The notes under the pieces are model-generated. The model saw nothing but the letters and a program-made list of their open reading frames with translations. It was not told where the DNA came from and ran no database searches. A DNA stretch of 5,480 nt from Flavobacteriales bacterium UBA4585 (GTDB lineage Bacteria > Bacteroidota > Bacteroidia > Flavobacteriales > Schleiferiaceae). This document shows, piece after piece, positions 1 through 5,480 of this stretch. A program made the position numbers and the translations under genes. The stretch's first letter is position 1. Every line of letters starts with the position of its first letter. Where the stretch lies: positions 1-5,480 of the forward strand of contig CATAQZ010000288.1 in the NCBI GenBank assembly GCA_949487015.1, read 5' to 3'.

Positions 1-1224
1 ACGTACCTAGAAGGACGACTTTTTATTGGCGCCTTAGAAGTACTCACTAAAATTGAAAATCTAGAAGGAACCACACCAGAATTAGTTCAAGATAGAGCGC
101 GCCTGTACTTGCAACTCAACGATCGTAGATCTGCCGAACGTTGTTTTAAGACAGCCATTGACGATGCCCCTGATGTTCCTGAATACAGGGGCTTGTTGAG
201 CCAATACTATGATGGCAACGGAAAAACAAAAAAAGCGTTTAAGGTACTGAGTAAGGCGGTCGAGGCTTTTCCTGAAAACGGTGCGTTACATATGGAATTG
301 GCTCGTATGGCTCAAAAAATAGACCTGACGGAGTCGGCCTTTTACCACATGGAACAAGGACTTCTGTTAGAGGGCGTCCCACTTGAAGATAAAATGCCCG
401 TGGTACTCAGCATCTACGAGAACAGAGAAAATCCATCTTTTAGAGCTTTGTTTGATCGTGTTTTTCCAGTACTCGAACAGAAATATTCCGGCCGCATTGA
501 ATTGCTTTTAGTTCACGCGCAAATACACATACAGAATGGCCGTTGGCCTGAAGCATTAGAGACGTATCTCTCGGCTATCTCAATGAATCCAACGAACTAT
601 GCGTTGTATCAAATGGCGTATTCATTAAGCCAGCAAGTGGGTGATGTCGATGGACAAATTGCTTTACTTGAGCGCATCGAAGAAAGCTTTAGTGCGGATG
701 AAGATATTCTGGAAGGTCTTGTCTACGAATATTACAATGTGGGACATTGGACATCGTGTGCTCGTTTAGCTACTGCTCGAGCACAAATGACACTAGATCC
801 TGAAGTGGCCGGAAATCTATATGCCCTTGCCGGAACGGCCTGGTTTCAGTTAGATTCCTTTGAATTAGGTACTGCGTCGTACGATAAAGCACTCGAACTA
901 GAACGTAGCCCTACAACCCTAAATAACTATGCGTGGGACTTAGCAACGCATGAAGGAAATCTAGAAGTCGCATTACAATTGACCATAGAATGCAATGCCT
1001 CGGTTGCGCTTGAACCTACGTTTTTAGATACTTGGGCATGGGTATTGTATAAAATGGGTAAGTATACAGAAGCACAGGCTAAAATCGAACTAGCTTTGCA
1101 ACTGCTTAATGAGGCCGATCGCGCCGGTACTTACATACATGCTGCGAAGATCGAACAGGCGCTCGGGAATAAAGAAAAAGCAAGCGTCTACAGAATGAAA
1201 GAGGCCCTCTTAAAACAGCAATAA
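1..1224 (+). CDS. Tetratricopeptide-repeat protein, 5'-truncated by the window edge
   Basis: The reading frame is open from the first base, so the 407 codons seen are the C-terminal part of a longer protein. A TTG at 109 is an internal Leu codon, not a start, because good TPR-like sequence (Glu-Gly-Arg-Leu, Ala-Arg-Leu-Tyr) lies upstream in frame. The visible protein is a chain of paired helices with typical TPR spacing, for example around codons 80-100 (GKTKKAFKVLSKAVEAFPEN) and 180-200 (GRWPEALETYLSAISMNPTN). The best-conserved part is at codons 305-365, with LNNYAW at 307-312 followed by the Leu-Glu-Pro-Thr-Phe-Leu-Asp-Thr-Trp and Gly-Lys-Tyr-Thr-Glu-Ala motifs common in Bacteroidota TPR proteins. 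TPRs bind proteins and no catalytic motif is visible, so the partner is unknown. Any signal peptide would lie outside the window. The stop codon overlaps the next start by one base, which suggests translational coupling to the lipoprotein and EnvC-like genes. The fold is sure; an envelope role is inferred from context. Confidence 0.87.
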   Translation, partial: TYLEGRLFIGALEVLTKIENLEGTTPELVQDRARLYLQLNDRRSAERCFKTAIDDAPDVPEYRGLLSQYYDGNGKTKKAFKVLSKAVEAFPENGALHMELARMAQKIDLTESAFYHMEQGLLLEGVPLEDKMPVVLSIYENRENPSFRALFDRVFPVLEQKYSGRIELLLVHAQIHIQNGRWPEALETYLSAISMNPTNYALYQMAYSLSQQVGDVDGQIALLERIEESFSADEDILEGLVYEYYNVGHWTSCARLATARAQMTLDPEVAGNLYALAGTAWFQLDSFELGTASYDKALELERSPTTLNNYAWDLATHEGNLEVALQLTIECNASVALEPTFLDTWAWVLYKMGKYTEAQAKIELALQLLNEADRAGTYIHAAKIEQALGNKEKASVYRMKEALLKQQ

Positions 1225-1976
1225 TGCACGACGAACCGCGGCATATTTTAAGGATTGCAGCACACCTTTTTATGGGTGTAGCTATGGCAGTGCTTACCGG
1301 TTGTGGAGGTCCCTTATCTATCGAAAAGCCTCTAAGAAGGGAAAAGATAAGCGACGGCGTATCGCGCAAGATCATCGTTGAAGATCGCTTCGCTTGGACG
1401 CAAAGTTTTACGCGAATCTCCGCTGAAACCCCCGACGGTCAGCAGCGTTTCCGCGTTCAAGTACGTTCCAAACAAGACAGTATTCTTTGGGCAGCTATTT
1501 CCGACGATATGATTGGATTACGAGTGGGAAAGGCTATTGTAATTAATGATAGTGCTGCCTTTTCCTCTACGCTGCTTGGTGTTGAATGGACAGGCTCCGC
1601 CCATGATCTCGCAGGCGTGACTGGCATTGAAATCCCCTTTCAATATCTCAACAGACTCTTGCGTGGCCAACTAATCGGGACCAATGATGCCATGCGGTAT
1701 CGCTACGACGGCAACGGCGACCATTGGGTTACACAATACGCTATAAGCAGAGGTCGCTCAGTTACGGTGGCTTTAGATAGAGACTTACGGATGAGTTACG
1801 TGCTCATTGAAGACCCTTTGGAATCGGTTTTTATTCAATACAAAAGCGTGGACGAAGAGACCGGATATCCGTCGATAATCGAAATCACTGTTAAAAGCCA
1901 ACCAGACTACAAAGTCACAATTGAGGTTACTGAAATCCGTACTGAAGGACCTTTTAATACGCCATTTAGTCTGTGA
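1224..1976 (+). CDS. DUF4292-type lipoprotein
   Basis: This 250-residue protein has a lipoprotein signal peptide: a short charged start, a hydrophobic stretch at about residues 8-24, then the lipobox Leu-Thr-Gly-Cys with lipidated Cys27. The next in-frame Met at residue 17 would leave too short a signal, so the ATG at 1224 is preferred; it shares its A with the previous stop (TAATG). The mature part is predicted to be mostly beta strand. It has the pattern I associate with DUF4292: Phe-Arg-Val-Gln-Val-Arg, a Lys-Gln-Asp-Ser-Ile-Leu-Trp-Ala-Ala-Ile-Ser strand, an Ile-Asn-Asp-Ser segment, and Phe-Gln-Tyr-Leu-Asn-Arg-Leu-Leu-Arg-Gly near residues 140-150. The function of the family is not settled. 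Its layout resembles LolA/LolB-like lipid- or lipoprotein-binding folds, but that is my inference. Residues after the Cys (Gly-Gly-Pro-Leu-Ser) lack the acidic cluster of Bacteroidota surface-export signals, so a periplasm-facing outer-membrane location is more likely. Its stop overlaps the EnvC-like start by one base. Confidence 0.8.
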   Translation: MHDEPRHILRIAAHLFMGVAMAVLTGCGGPLSIEKPLRREKISDGVSRKIIVEDRFAWTQSFTRISAETPDGQQRFRVQVRSKQDSILWAAISDDMIGLRVGKAIVINDSAAFSSTLLGVEWTGSAHDLAGVTGIEIPFQYLNRLLRGQLIGTNDAMRYRYDGNGDHWVTQYAISRGRSVTVALDRDLRMSYVLIEDPLESVFIQYKSVDEETGYPSIIEITVKSQPDYKVTIEVTEIRTEGPFNTPFSL

Positions 1977-3298
1977 TGAAGAAGCTTTTATTCTTGTTTC
2001 TAGTCATTTTAACTACTGGTTTGCAAGCGCAGACTAAAGAAGAATTGCAGCGCCAAAAAGTGCTGCTGCAAGACCAGATTGATCTTGCGAGCGAATTACT
2101 CTTGAAGACTAAGAGTACCAAAGAGGCGAGCTTGTCGGAACTGCAAACGTTGAATCAAAAGATTGAGGCGCGCAATAAGCTCATCAGAACGATGGACCGT
2201 CAAATTCGTTCGATTGACCGTGAAGTAACGCGCAAAGCCAAAGAGATTAAAGACCTCGAAATTCGTGTCGATTCTCTAAAGAGTGATTATGCGGATCTCA
2301 TTAAGCTCGCGCAACGTCAGCAAAAACCGCGCGATCAAATACTCTTTATTTTAAGTTCAAGAAGTTTCGCCCAAGCTGCAAAGCGCATGCAATACTTTAA
2401 AGATATGGCAGCTTACCGTGAGCGACAGGTACAACAAATTGCTGTTGCTCAGGAGACTTTAGCTCGAGAGCGAGAGGCACTTATTGCTAAAAAGGCTGAA
2501 AAAATTCAAGTCCAAACAGCCCAAGAAGGAGAAAAATTAGCACTACAAGCTGATGCTCAGATCCAAGAAACGACGGTGCAAAATCTACAATCAAAAGAAT
2601 CGACGCTAAAGAAAGATATTGATAAAAAGCAGCGCGAAGCTCAGCAATTGGAGCAACAAATAAAACGCATCATCGCAGAGGAAATGCGGAAAGCAAAAGA
2701 ACGTGCAGAACGAAGTAGTTTAGAAAATCAAGCGAAAGAATTAGGGCTTGTTTCTGGTAAAGATTATTCGAGACGCACCTCAAATAAGGCATTGAAAAAA
2801 CTCATTGATAAAACTCGTGCAGCAAAGGGTTTAGATGTCCGAGACGATGGGCCTTCTTTTGCCATGACGCCAGAAGCAAGAGCTTTGGCCAATAATTTTG
2901 CCTCAAATAAGGGAGCACTTCCCTGGCCTGTAGAACGTGGAATTATTACTGGAAAATTCGGTAAACATCCGCACCCGATTGTTAAAGGTGTGATTGTGGA
3001 TAACCCGCATATCGAAATAACAACAGAAGAAAACGCAATAGTTCGCTCGGTATTCGAAGGCGAAGTCAGTTCTGTCGTACCAATTCCTGGGGCCAATGTA
3101 ATGGTCCTTGTACGTCACGGTAATTACTTCACCGTTTACAGCAATCTCATTAATGTCAAAGTGAAAGCCGGCGATGTGGTCAGTCTAAAAGAGCCCATTG
3201 GGACGGCCTTTACAGATGAAGAAGGGAAAACTATGGTCCAATTAGGCATCTGGAAAGATGCGGATATTCAAGATCCTAATCCCTGGCTCGCAAAATAG
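1976..3298 (+). CDS. EnvC-like murein hydrolase activator with degenerate LytM/M23 domain
   Basis: A GTG at 1973 is also in frame, but the ATG at 1976 is the better start: it gives a classic Met-Lys-Lys signal peptide and the common TGATG overlap. The product is 440 residues. Residues 1-18 are a signal peptide with likely cleavage after Ala18 (Leu-Gln-Ala|Gln). Residues about 20-260 form a long charged coiled coil in two arms, broken near 115-150 by the Ile-Leu-Phe-Ile-Leu-Ser-Ser-Arg-Ser-Phe segment typical of EnvC relatives. A linker (about 290-320, ending LPWPVERG) leads to a C-terminal LytM domain from about 322. The zinc-site positions are altered: HxGxD reads Asn343-Pro-His-Ile-Glu347, YxHL reads Tyr388-Ser-Asn390-Leu, and HxH reads Met420-Val-Gln422. 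Catalysis is therefore unlikely. In E. coli, EnvC uses such a dead domain to switch on septal amidases under FtsEX control in the periplasm. The same role is inferred here; the partner amidase and FtsEX are not in the window. Confidence 0.9.
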   Translation: MKKLLFLFLVILTTGLQAQTKEELQRQKVLLQDQIDLASELLLKTKSTKEASLSELQTLNQKIEARNKLIRTMDRQIRSIDREVTRKAKEIKDLEIRVDSLKSDYADLIKLAQRQQKPRDQILFILSSRSFAQAAKRMQYFKDMAAYRERQVQQIAVAQETLAREREALIAKKAEKIQVQTAQEGEKLALQADAQIQETTVQNLQSKESTLKKDIDKKQREAQQLEQQIKRIIAEEMRKAKERAERSSLENQAKELGLVSGKDYSRRTSNKALKKLIDKTRAAKGLDVRDDGPSFAMTPEARALANNFASNKGALPWPVERGIITGKFGKHPHPIVKGVIVDNPHIEITTEENAIVRSVFEGEVSSVVPIPGANVMVLVRHGNYFTVYSNLINVKVKAGDVVSLKEPIGTAFTDEEGKTMVQLGIWKDADIQDPNPWLAK

Positions 3299-3304
3299 AT
3301 AACA

Positions 3305-3652
3305 ATGTCAAAAATTTACTACCTCAGCACGTGCGACACCTGTAAACGAATCATGAATCAATGGAGTCTTGAAGGTGTGCAGTTACAAGATATCAAGCAC
3401 GAACCCATCACCGAGGAGCAGATCGATGAAATGATCGCTCTGGCGGGTTCTGCCGAAGCCCTCTTTTCAAAACGTGCGAGGAAATACAAAGAATTAGGTC
3501 TTAAAGAAAAAACACTGAACGACGGCGATATTCGGGCGCTTATTCTCGAAGAATACACCTTCTTGAAGCGCCCTGTACTGATCCACGATGGTGCTATTTT
3601 CATTGGCAACAGTCCTAAGGTAGTCACTGCTGCAGCGGCAGAACTAGCGTAA
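3305..3652 (+). CDS. ArsC/Spx-family thioredoxin-fold protein (annotated as arsenate reductase family)
   Basis: This 115-residue cytoplasmic protein matches the usual length of the ArsC/YffB/Spx family. It opens with a beta strand and a Cys10-Asp-Thr-Cys13-Lys-Arg motif, so the family's catalytic Cys is Cys10 and a second Cys makes it CxxC. Further family marks are Tyr61-Lys-Glu-Leu-Gly-Leu66, the Lys88-Arg89-Pro90 cis-proline segment, and Ile-Gly-Asn-Ser near 100-103. Compared from memory with plasmid R773 ArsC (Cys12, Arg60, Arg94, Arg107), only the Cys and the Arg before the cis-proline are kept; the other two positions are Ser55 and Asn102. A true arsenate reductase is therefore doubtful. 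A redox or glutathione-linked role, or a Spx-like regulatory one, is possible but unproven. No arsR, arsB or acr3 gene adjoins it. It starts 6 bases after the EnvC-like stop with no clear Shine-Dalgarno, and the transporter gene follows after 3 bases, so it is probably co-transcribed with both. Confidence 0.85.
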   Translation: MSKIYYLSTCDTCKRIMNQWSLEGVQLQDIKHEPITEEQIDEMIALAGSAEALFSKRARKYKELGLKEKTLNDGDIRALILEEYTFLKRPVLIHDGAIFIGNSPKVVTAAAAELA

Positions 3653-3655
3653 GGC

Positions 3656-4585
3656 ATGGAGGCGGCCCCGAGAAAATCAGTCCTCATTGCACACCTTGTA
3701 TTGCTCGGCGTTGCACTCATTTACGGCGCATCCTTTCTCATCGCAAAAAGCGCCATGCAAGGAGCCGTTCCACCTCGGGCATTTATTCAATTTCGAGTAA
3801 CGGGTGCTGCACTTCTGTTTTGGATGCTCTTTCCCTTTTCAGGGAATGACCGGTTAAAAAGCATCCCACGAAAAGACGTGCTGAGGCTGCTGATCTGCGC
3901 GGCCTTCGGGGTTACAGCAAACCAATTATTTTTCTTCGAAGGATTAAAAATAACTACGCCTGTCAATGCCTCCATCATGATGGTTAGCGGTCCCATAGCG
4001 GTGCTCATCGTGGGTGCACTTTTGGTGAAAGAACGCATTACCACTGATAAACTAATTGGCATTTTATTGGGCGCCTTCGGAGCGTTTTGGCTCATCTATT
4101 CCGGAAATCAATTTGATCTTAGTGGCCTCTTTAGCAATGATGTTTCGCGTGGAAACGTGTTCGTGCTTATCAATGCCACCTGTTATGCTACGTATCTCGT
4201 CCTTGTCAAACCGCTAATGTCAAAGTATAATGCACTCTTTGTCATTCGGTGGGTTTTCACTTTTGGGGTGTTTCTCGTACTGCCCTTTGGGGGGCCGCAA
4301 ATTCCCGAAATACCCTGGGAGCTTTGGAACGGGCCCATAATTGGTTCGGTGGTGTTTGTTATTCTCGGCACCACGTTCCTCACGTATTTAGGCAATATCA
4401 TTGCGCTTAAAACCTTACATCCCGCTACAGTAGGAGCCTACATATACCTGCAGCCGCTCGTTGCCAGTATACTAAGCTTCTTCTTTGGAGGCGAGCAGTG
4501 GAGCATTCATATGCTTTTTGGCGGTGCAGCAATTTTCCTTGGCGTTTATTTCGTGAGCTTTTATGGTCGAAAACGCAACGCCTAA
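3656..4585 (+). CDS. EamA/DMT-superfamily inner-membrane transporter
   Basis: The 309-residue protein is strongly hydrophobic and has the two-fold repeat of the drug/metabolite transporter superfamily: a first EamA domain at about residues 13-148 and a second at about 167-304, each with about five membrane helices. Family marks include Ala-Leu-Ile-Tyr-Gly-Ala-Ser-Phe in helix 1, Phe-Arg-Val-Thr-Gly-Ala at 46-51, a Pro-Val-Asn-Ala-Ser-Ile...Gly-Pro stretch at 102-113, and Lys-Glu-Arg-Ile-Thr at 125-129. The second half repeats this with Pro-Ala-Thr-Val-Gly-Ala-Tyr...Leu-Gln-Pro-Leu-Val-Ala and Gly-Gly-Glu-Gln-Trp. The C terminus is short and basic, as expected for a cytoplasmic end. Members export amino acids, metabolites or drugs, but the substrate cannot be told from sequence alone. 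The ATG lies 3 bases after the ArsC-like stop, and an AAGG just before it is too close to act as a ribosome-binding site. It is the last gene of the likely five-gene transcript. Confidence 0.9.
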   Translation: MEAAPRKSVLIAHLVLLGVALIYGASFLIAKSAMQGAVPPRAFIQFRVTGAALLFWMLFPFSGNDRLKSIPRKDVLRLLICAAFGVTANQLFFFEGLKITTPVNASIMMVSGPIAVLIVGALLVKERITTDKLIGILLGAFGAFWLIYSGNQFDLSGLFSNDVSRGNVFVLINATCYATYLVLVKPLMSKYNALFVIRWVFTFGVFLVLPFGGPQIPEIPWELWNGPIIGSVVFVILGTTFLTYLGNIIALKTLHPATVGAYIYLQPLVASILSFFFGGEQWSIHMLFGGAAIFLGVYFVSFYGRKRNA

Positions 4586-4601
4586 CGTGGCTTGAGTTTC
4601 C

Positions 4602-4609
4602 TACCTTAG
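4602..4609 (+). promoter_or_regulatory. Possible Bacteroidota -7 promoter element for yicC
   Basis: TACCTTAG in the 40-base gap before yicC matches the Bacteroidota sigma-A -7 consensus TAnnTTTG at all but one fixed base. It sits 16 bases before the ATG, which would give a leader of about ten bases, common in this phylum. The partner -33 TTTG is not seen at the expected distance, and the one TTG nearby (4592-4594) is too close. The call therefore rests on the -7 element and its placement alone. If real, yicC can be transcribed apart from the upstream operon. Confidence 0.42.
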
Positions 4610-4625
4610 CGAAAATTTTGTTTCC

Positions 4626-5480
4626 ATGATTCAAAGCATGACCGGTTTCGGTAAAGCCATTGGCCAATTTGCTGGTAAAAAAATCACCGTAGAAATTCGC
4701 AGTTTAAACAGCAAAGGGTTGGATTTAAACGCGCGCATTGCATCCCTATTCCGTGAAAAAGAATTGGACATCCGCAAGATTGTGGGTGCCGCATTAAACC
4801 GTGGTAAAGTCGATATCAATATTTATGCTGAGGTTACAGGTATTGAAAGTGCGTCTAGCATCAATATGGACTTAGCGAAAGCCTATCTCGAACAACTGAC
4901 CGTTTTAGAACGAGAAGCTGCCACCAAAGGTGATTTGATTGCTGCCGTAATGCGTATGCCTGATGTTATGAGCAGCGGAAAATCGGAAATGAGTGAAGAG
5001 GAATGGGCCTTTTTAAAAGGCTTGCTGCACGAAGCGATCGCCGCCTTAGTAGAATTTAGAACTCAAGAGGGGGCATCTATTGCTGTAGATTACGAGGAAA
5101 GACTGGCATCCATAGAAGATGCTATGAAAGGAATCGAGCCCCATGAAGGCGCACGTTTAGATGCCGTTCGCGAACGACTTATGAAGGGTCTAGAGGGTGT
5201 TGAAGTGGATTCGAACCGATTCGAACAAGAGGTCGTTTTCTACATTGAGAAACTCGATATTAATGAAGAGAAAGTACGCTTAGCCAATCATATTAAATAC
5301 TTCCGCGAAACCATGCTGAAGGAAAATACCGGAAAAAAATTAGGCTTCATCGCTCAAGAAATTGGTCGGGAAATAAATACGGTAGGTTCGAAAAGCAACT
5401 ATGCACCGATGCAACAGTACGTTGTTCAAATGAAAGACGAACTGGAAAAAATCAAAGAGCAAATCGGGAATACACTCTAA
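4626..5480 (+). CDS. yicC: YicC-family endoribonuclease
   Basis: This complete 284-residue protein is close to the usual YicC/YloC length (about 285-295). The start is fixed by the family's invariant opening, Met-Ile-Gln-Ser-Met-Thr-Gly-Phe-Gly. The N-terminal YicC domain (about 1-155) has the conserved Val-Glu-Ile-Arg-Ser-Leu-Asn-Ser-Lys-Gly-Leu-Asp segment at about 22-33 and Arg-Gly-Lys-Val-Asp at about 59-63. The C-terminal DUF1732 domain (about 200-284) carries Phe-Arg-Glu-Thr, Gly236-Lys-Lys-Leu-Gly-Phe-Ile-Ala-Gln-Glu and Arg248-Glu-Ile-Asn-Thr...Ser255-Lys256, the acidic and polar residues shared by the whole family. Characterised members are oligomeric cytoplasmic endoribonucleases; E. 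coli YicC has been linked to turnover of small RNAs such as RyhB. No key residue appears lost. It is 40 bases after the transporter gene, with a possible promoter of its own. In many Bacteroidota gmk (guanylate kinase) follows, but the window ends exactly at the yicC stop. Confidence 0.95.
   Translation: MIQSMTGFGKAIGQFAGKKITVEIRSLNSKGLDLNARIASLFREKELDIRKIVGAALNRGKVDINIYAEVTGIESASSINMDLAKAYLEQLTVLEREAATKGDLIAAVMRMPDVMSSGKSEMSEEEWAFLKGLLHEAIAALVEFRTQEGASIAVDYEERLASIEDAMKGIEPHEGARLDAVRERLMKGLEGVEVDSNRFEQEVVFYIEKLDINEEKVRLANHIKYFRETMLKENTGKKLGFIAQEIGREINTVGSKSNYAPMQQYVVQMKDELEKIKEQIGNTL

Noticed and set aside
7..69. Repeated CTAGAAGGA at 7-15 and 61-69
   Set aside because: Both copies encode Leu-Glu-Gly in the same frame of a helical repeat protein. 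The match is only nine bases and is not found as part of a larger repeat.
109..111. TTG as start of the TPR gene
   Set aside because: The frame stays open to base 1 with TPR-like residues upstream, so the TTG is an internal Leu codon and the gene is cut by the window edge.
1973..1975. GTG as start of the EnvC-like gene
   Set aside because: The adjacent ATG at 1976 gives the normal Met-Lys-Lys signal peptide and a TGATG overlap; the GTG would add only one residue.
3358..3720. Antisense open frame of 120 codons opposite the ArsC-like gene
   Set aside because: It mirrors a strongly supported coding gene, its translation has no recognisable motif, and its Ser/Ala-rich make-up is typical of a reverse-frame shadow.
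3305..4585. ArsC-like plus transporter as an arsenic resistance operon
   Set aside because: The transporter is EamA/DMT type, not ArsB or Acr3; no arsR is present; and the ArsC-like protein lacks key arsenate-binding arginines.
4425..4667. Minus-strand open frame spanning the transporter/yicC gap
   Set aside because: It overlaps both flanking genes, has no family resemblance, and covers the likely yicC promoter and start. Chance is the better explanation.

Overview
The window looks like ordinary core chromosome of a member of the Bacteroidota, probably the Flavobacteriia/Cryomorphaceae-Schleiferiaceae side, although the rank below phylum is a guess. Four things point there. The gene order is TPR protein, DUF4292-type lipoprotein, EnvC-like protein. 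Recognisable Shine-Dalgarno sequences are nearly absent. The signal peptide ends in a Leu-Gln-Ala-Gln pattern. A TAnnTTTG-like promoter element lies before the last gene. Base composition is moderate and even, and I see no mobile element, RNA gene, CRISPR array or foreign-looking segment.

Layout: all six genes are on the + strand and fill almost every base. (1) Bases 1-1224 hold the 3' part of a tetratricopeptide-repeat protein whose start is outside the window. (2) 1224-1976 encodes a lipoprotein of the DUF4292 type. (3) 1976-3298 encodes a secreted coiled-coil protein with a degenerate LytM/M23 domain (EnvC-like murein hydrolase activator). (4) 3305-3652 encodes a small ArsC/Spx-family thioredoxin-fold protein. 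(5) 3656-4585 encodes a ten-helix EamA/DMT-family transporter. (6) 4626-5480 encodes a complete YicC-family endoribonuclease.

Genes 1-2 and 2-3 overlap by one base each (TAATG and TGATG), and genes 3-4 and 4-5 are separated by 6 and 3 bases, so genes 1-5 are probably one transcript. The only real gap, 40 bases before yicC, carries a plausible promoter element, so yicC may start its own unit. The first three genes form an envelope-facing set: a TPR scaffold, an outer-membrane lipoprotein and a periplasmic amidase activator linked to cell division. The ArsC-like and EamA genes look like neighbours of convenience rather than partners in that job. YicC belongs to RNA metabolism.

I did not find a convincing undescribed system. 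The points most worth a second look are the complete loss of zinc ligands in the LytM domain, the missing arsenate-reductase arginines in the ArsC-like protein, and the tight coupling of an uncharacterised lipoprotein to EnvC.
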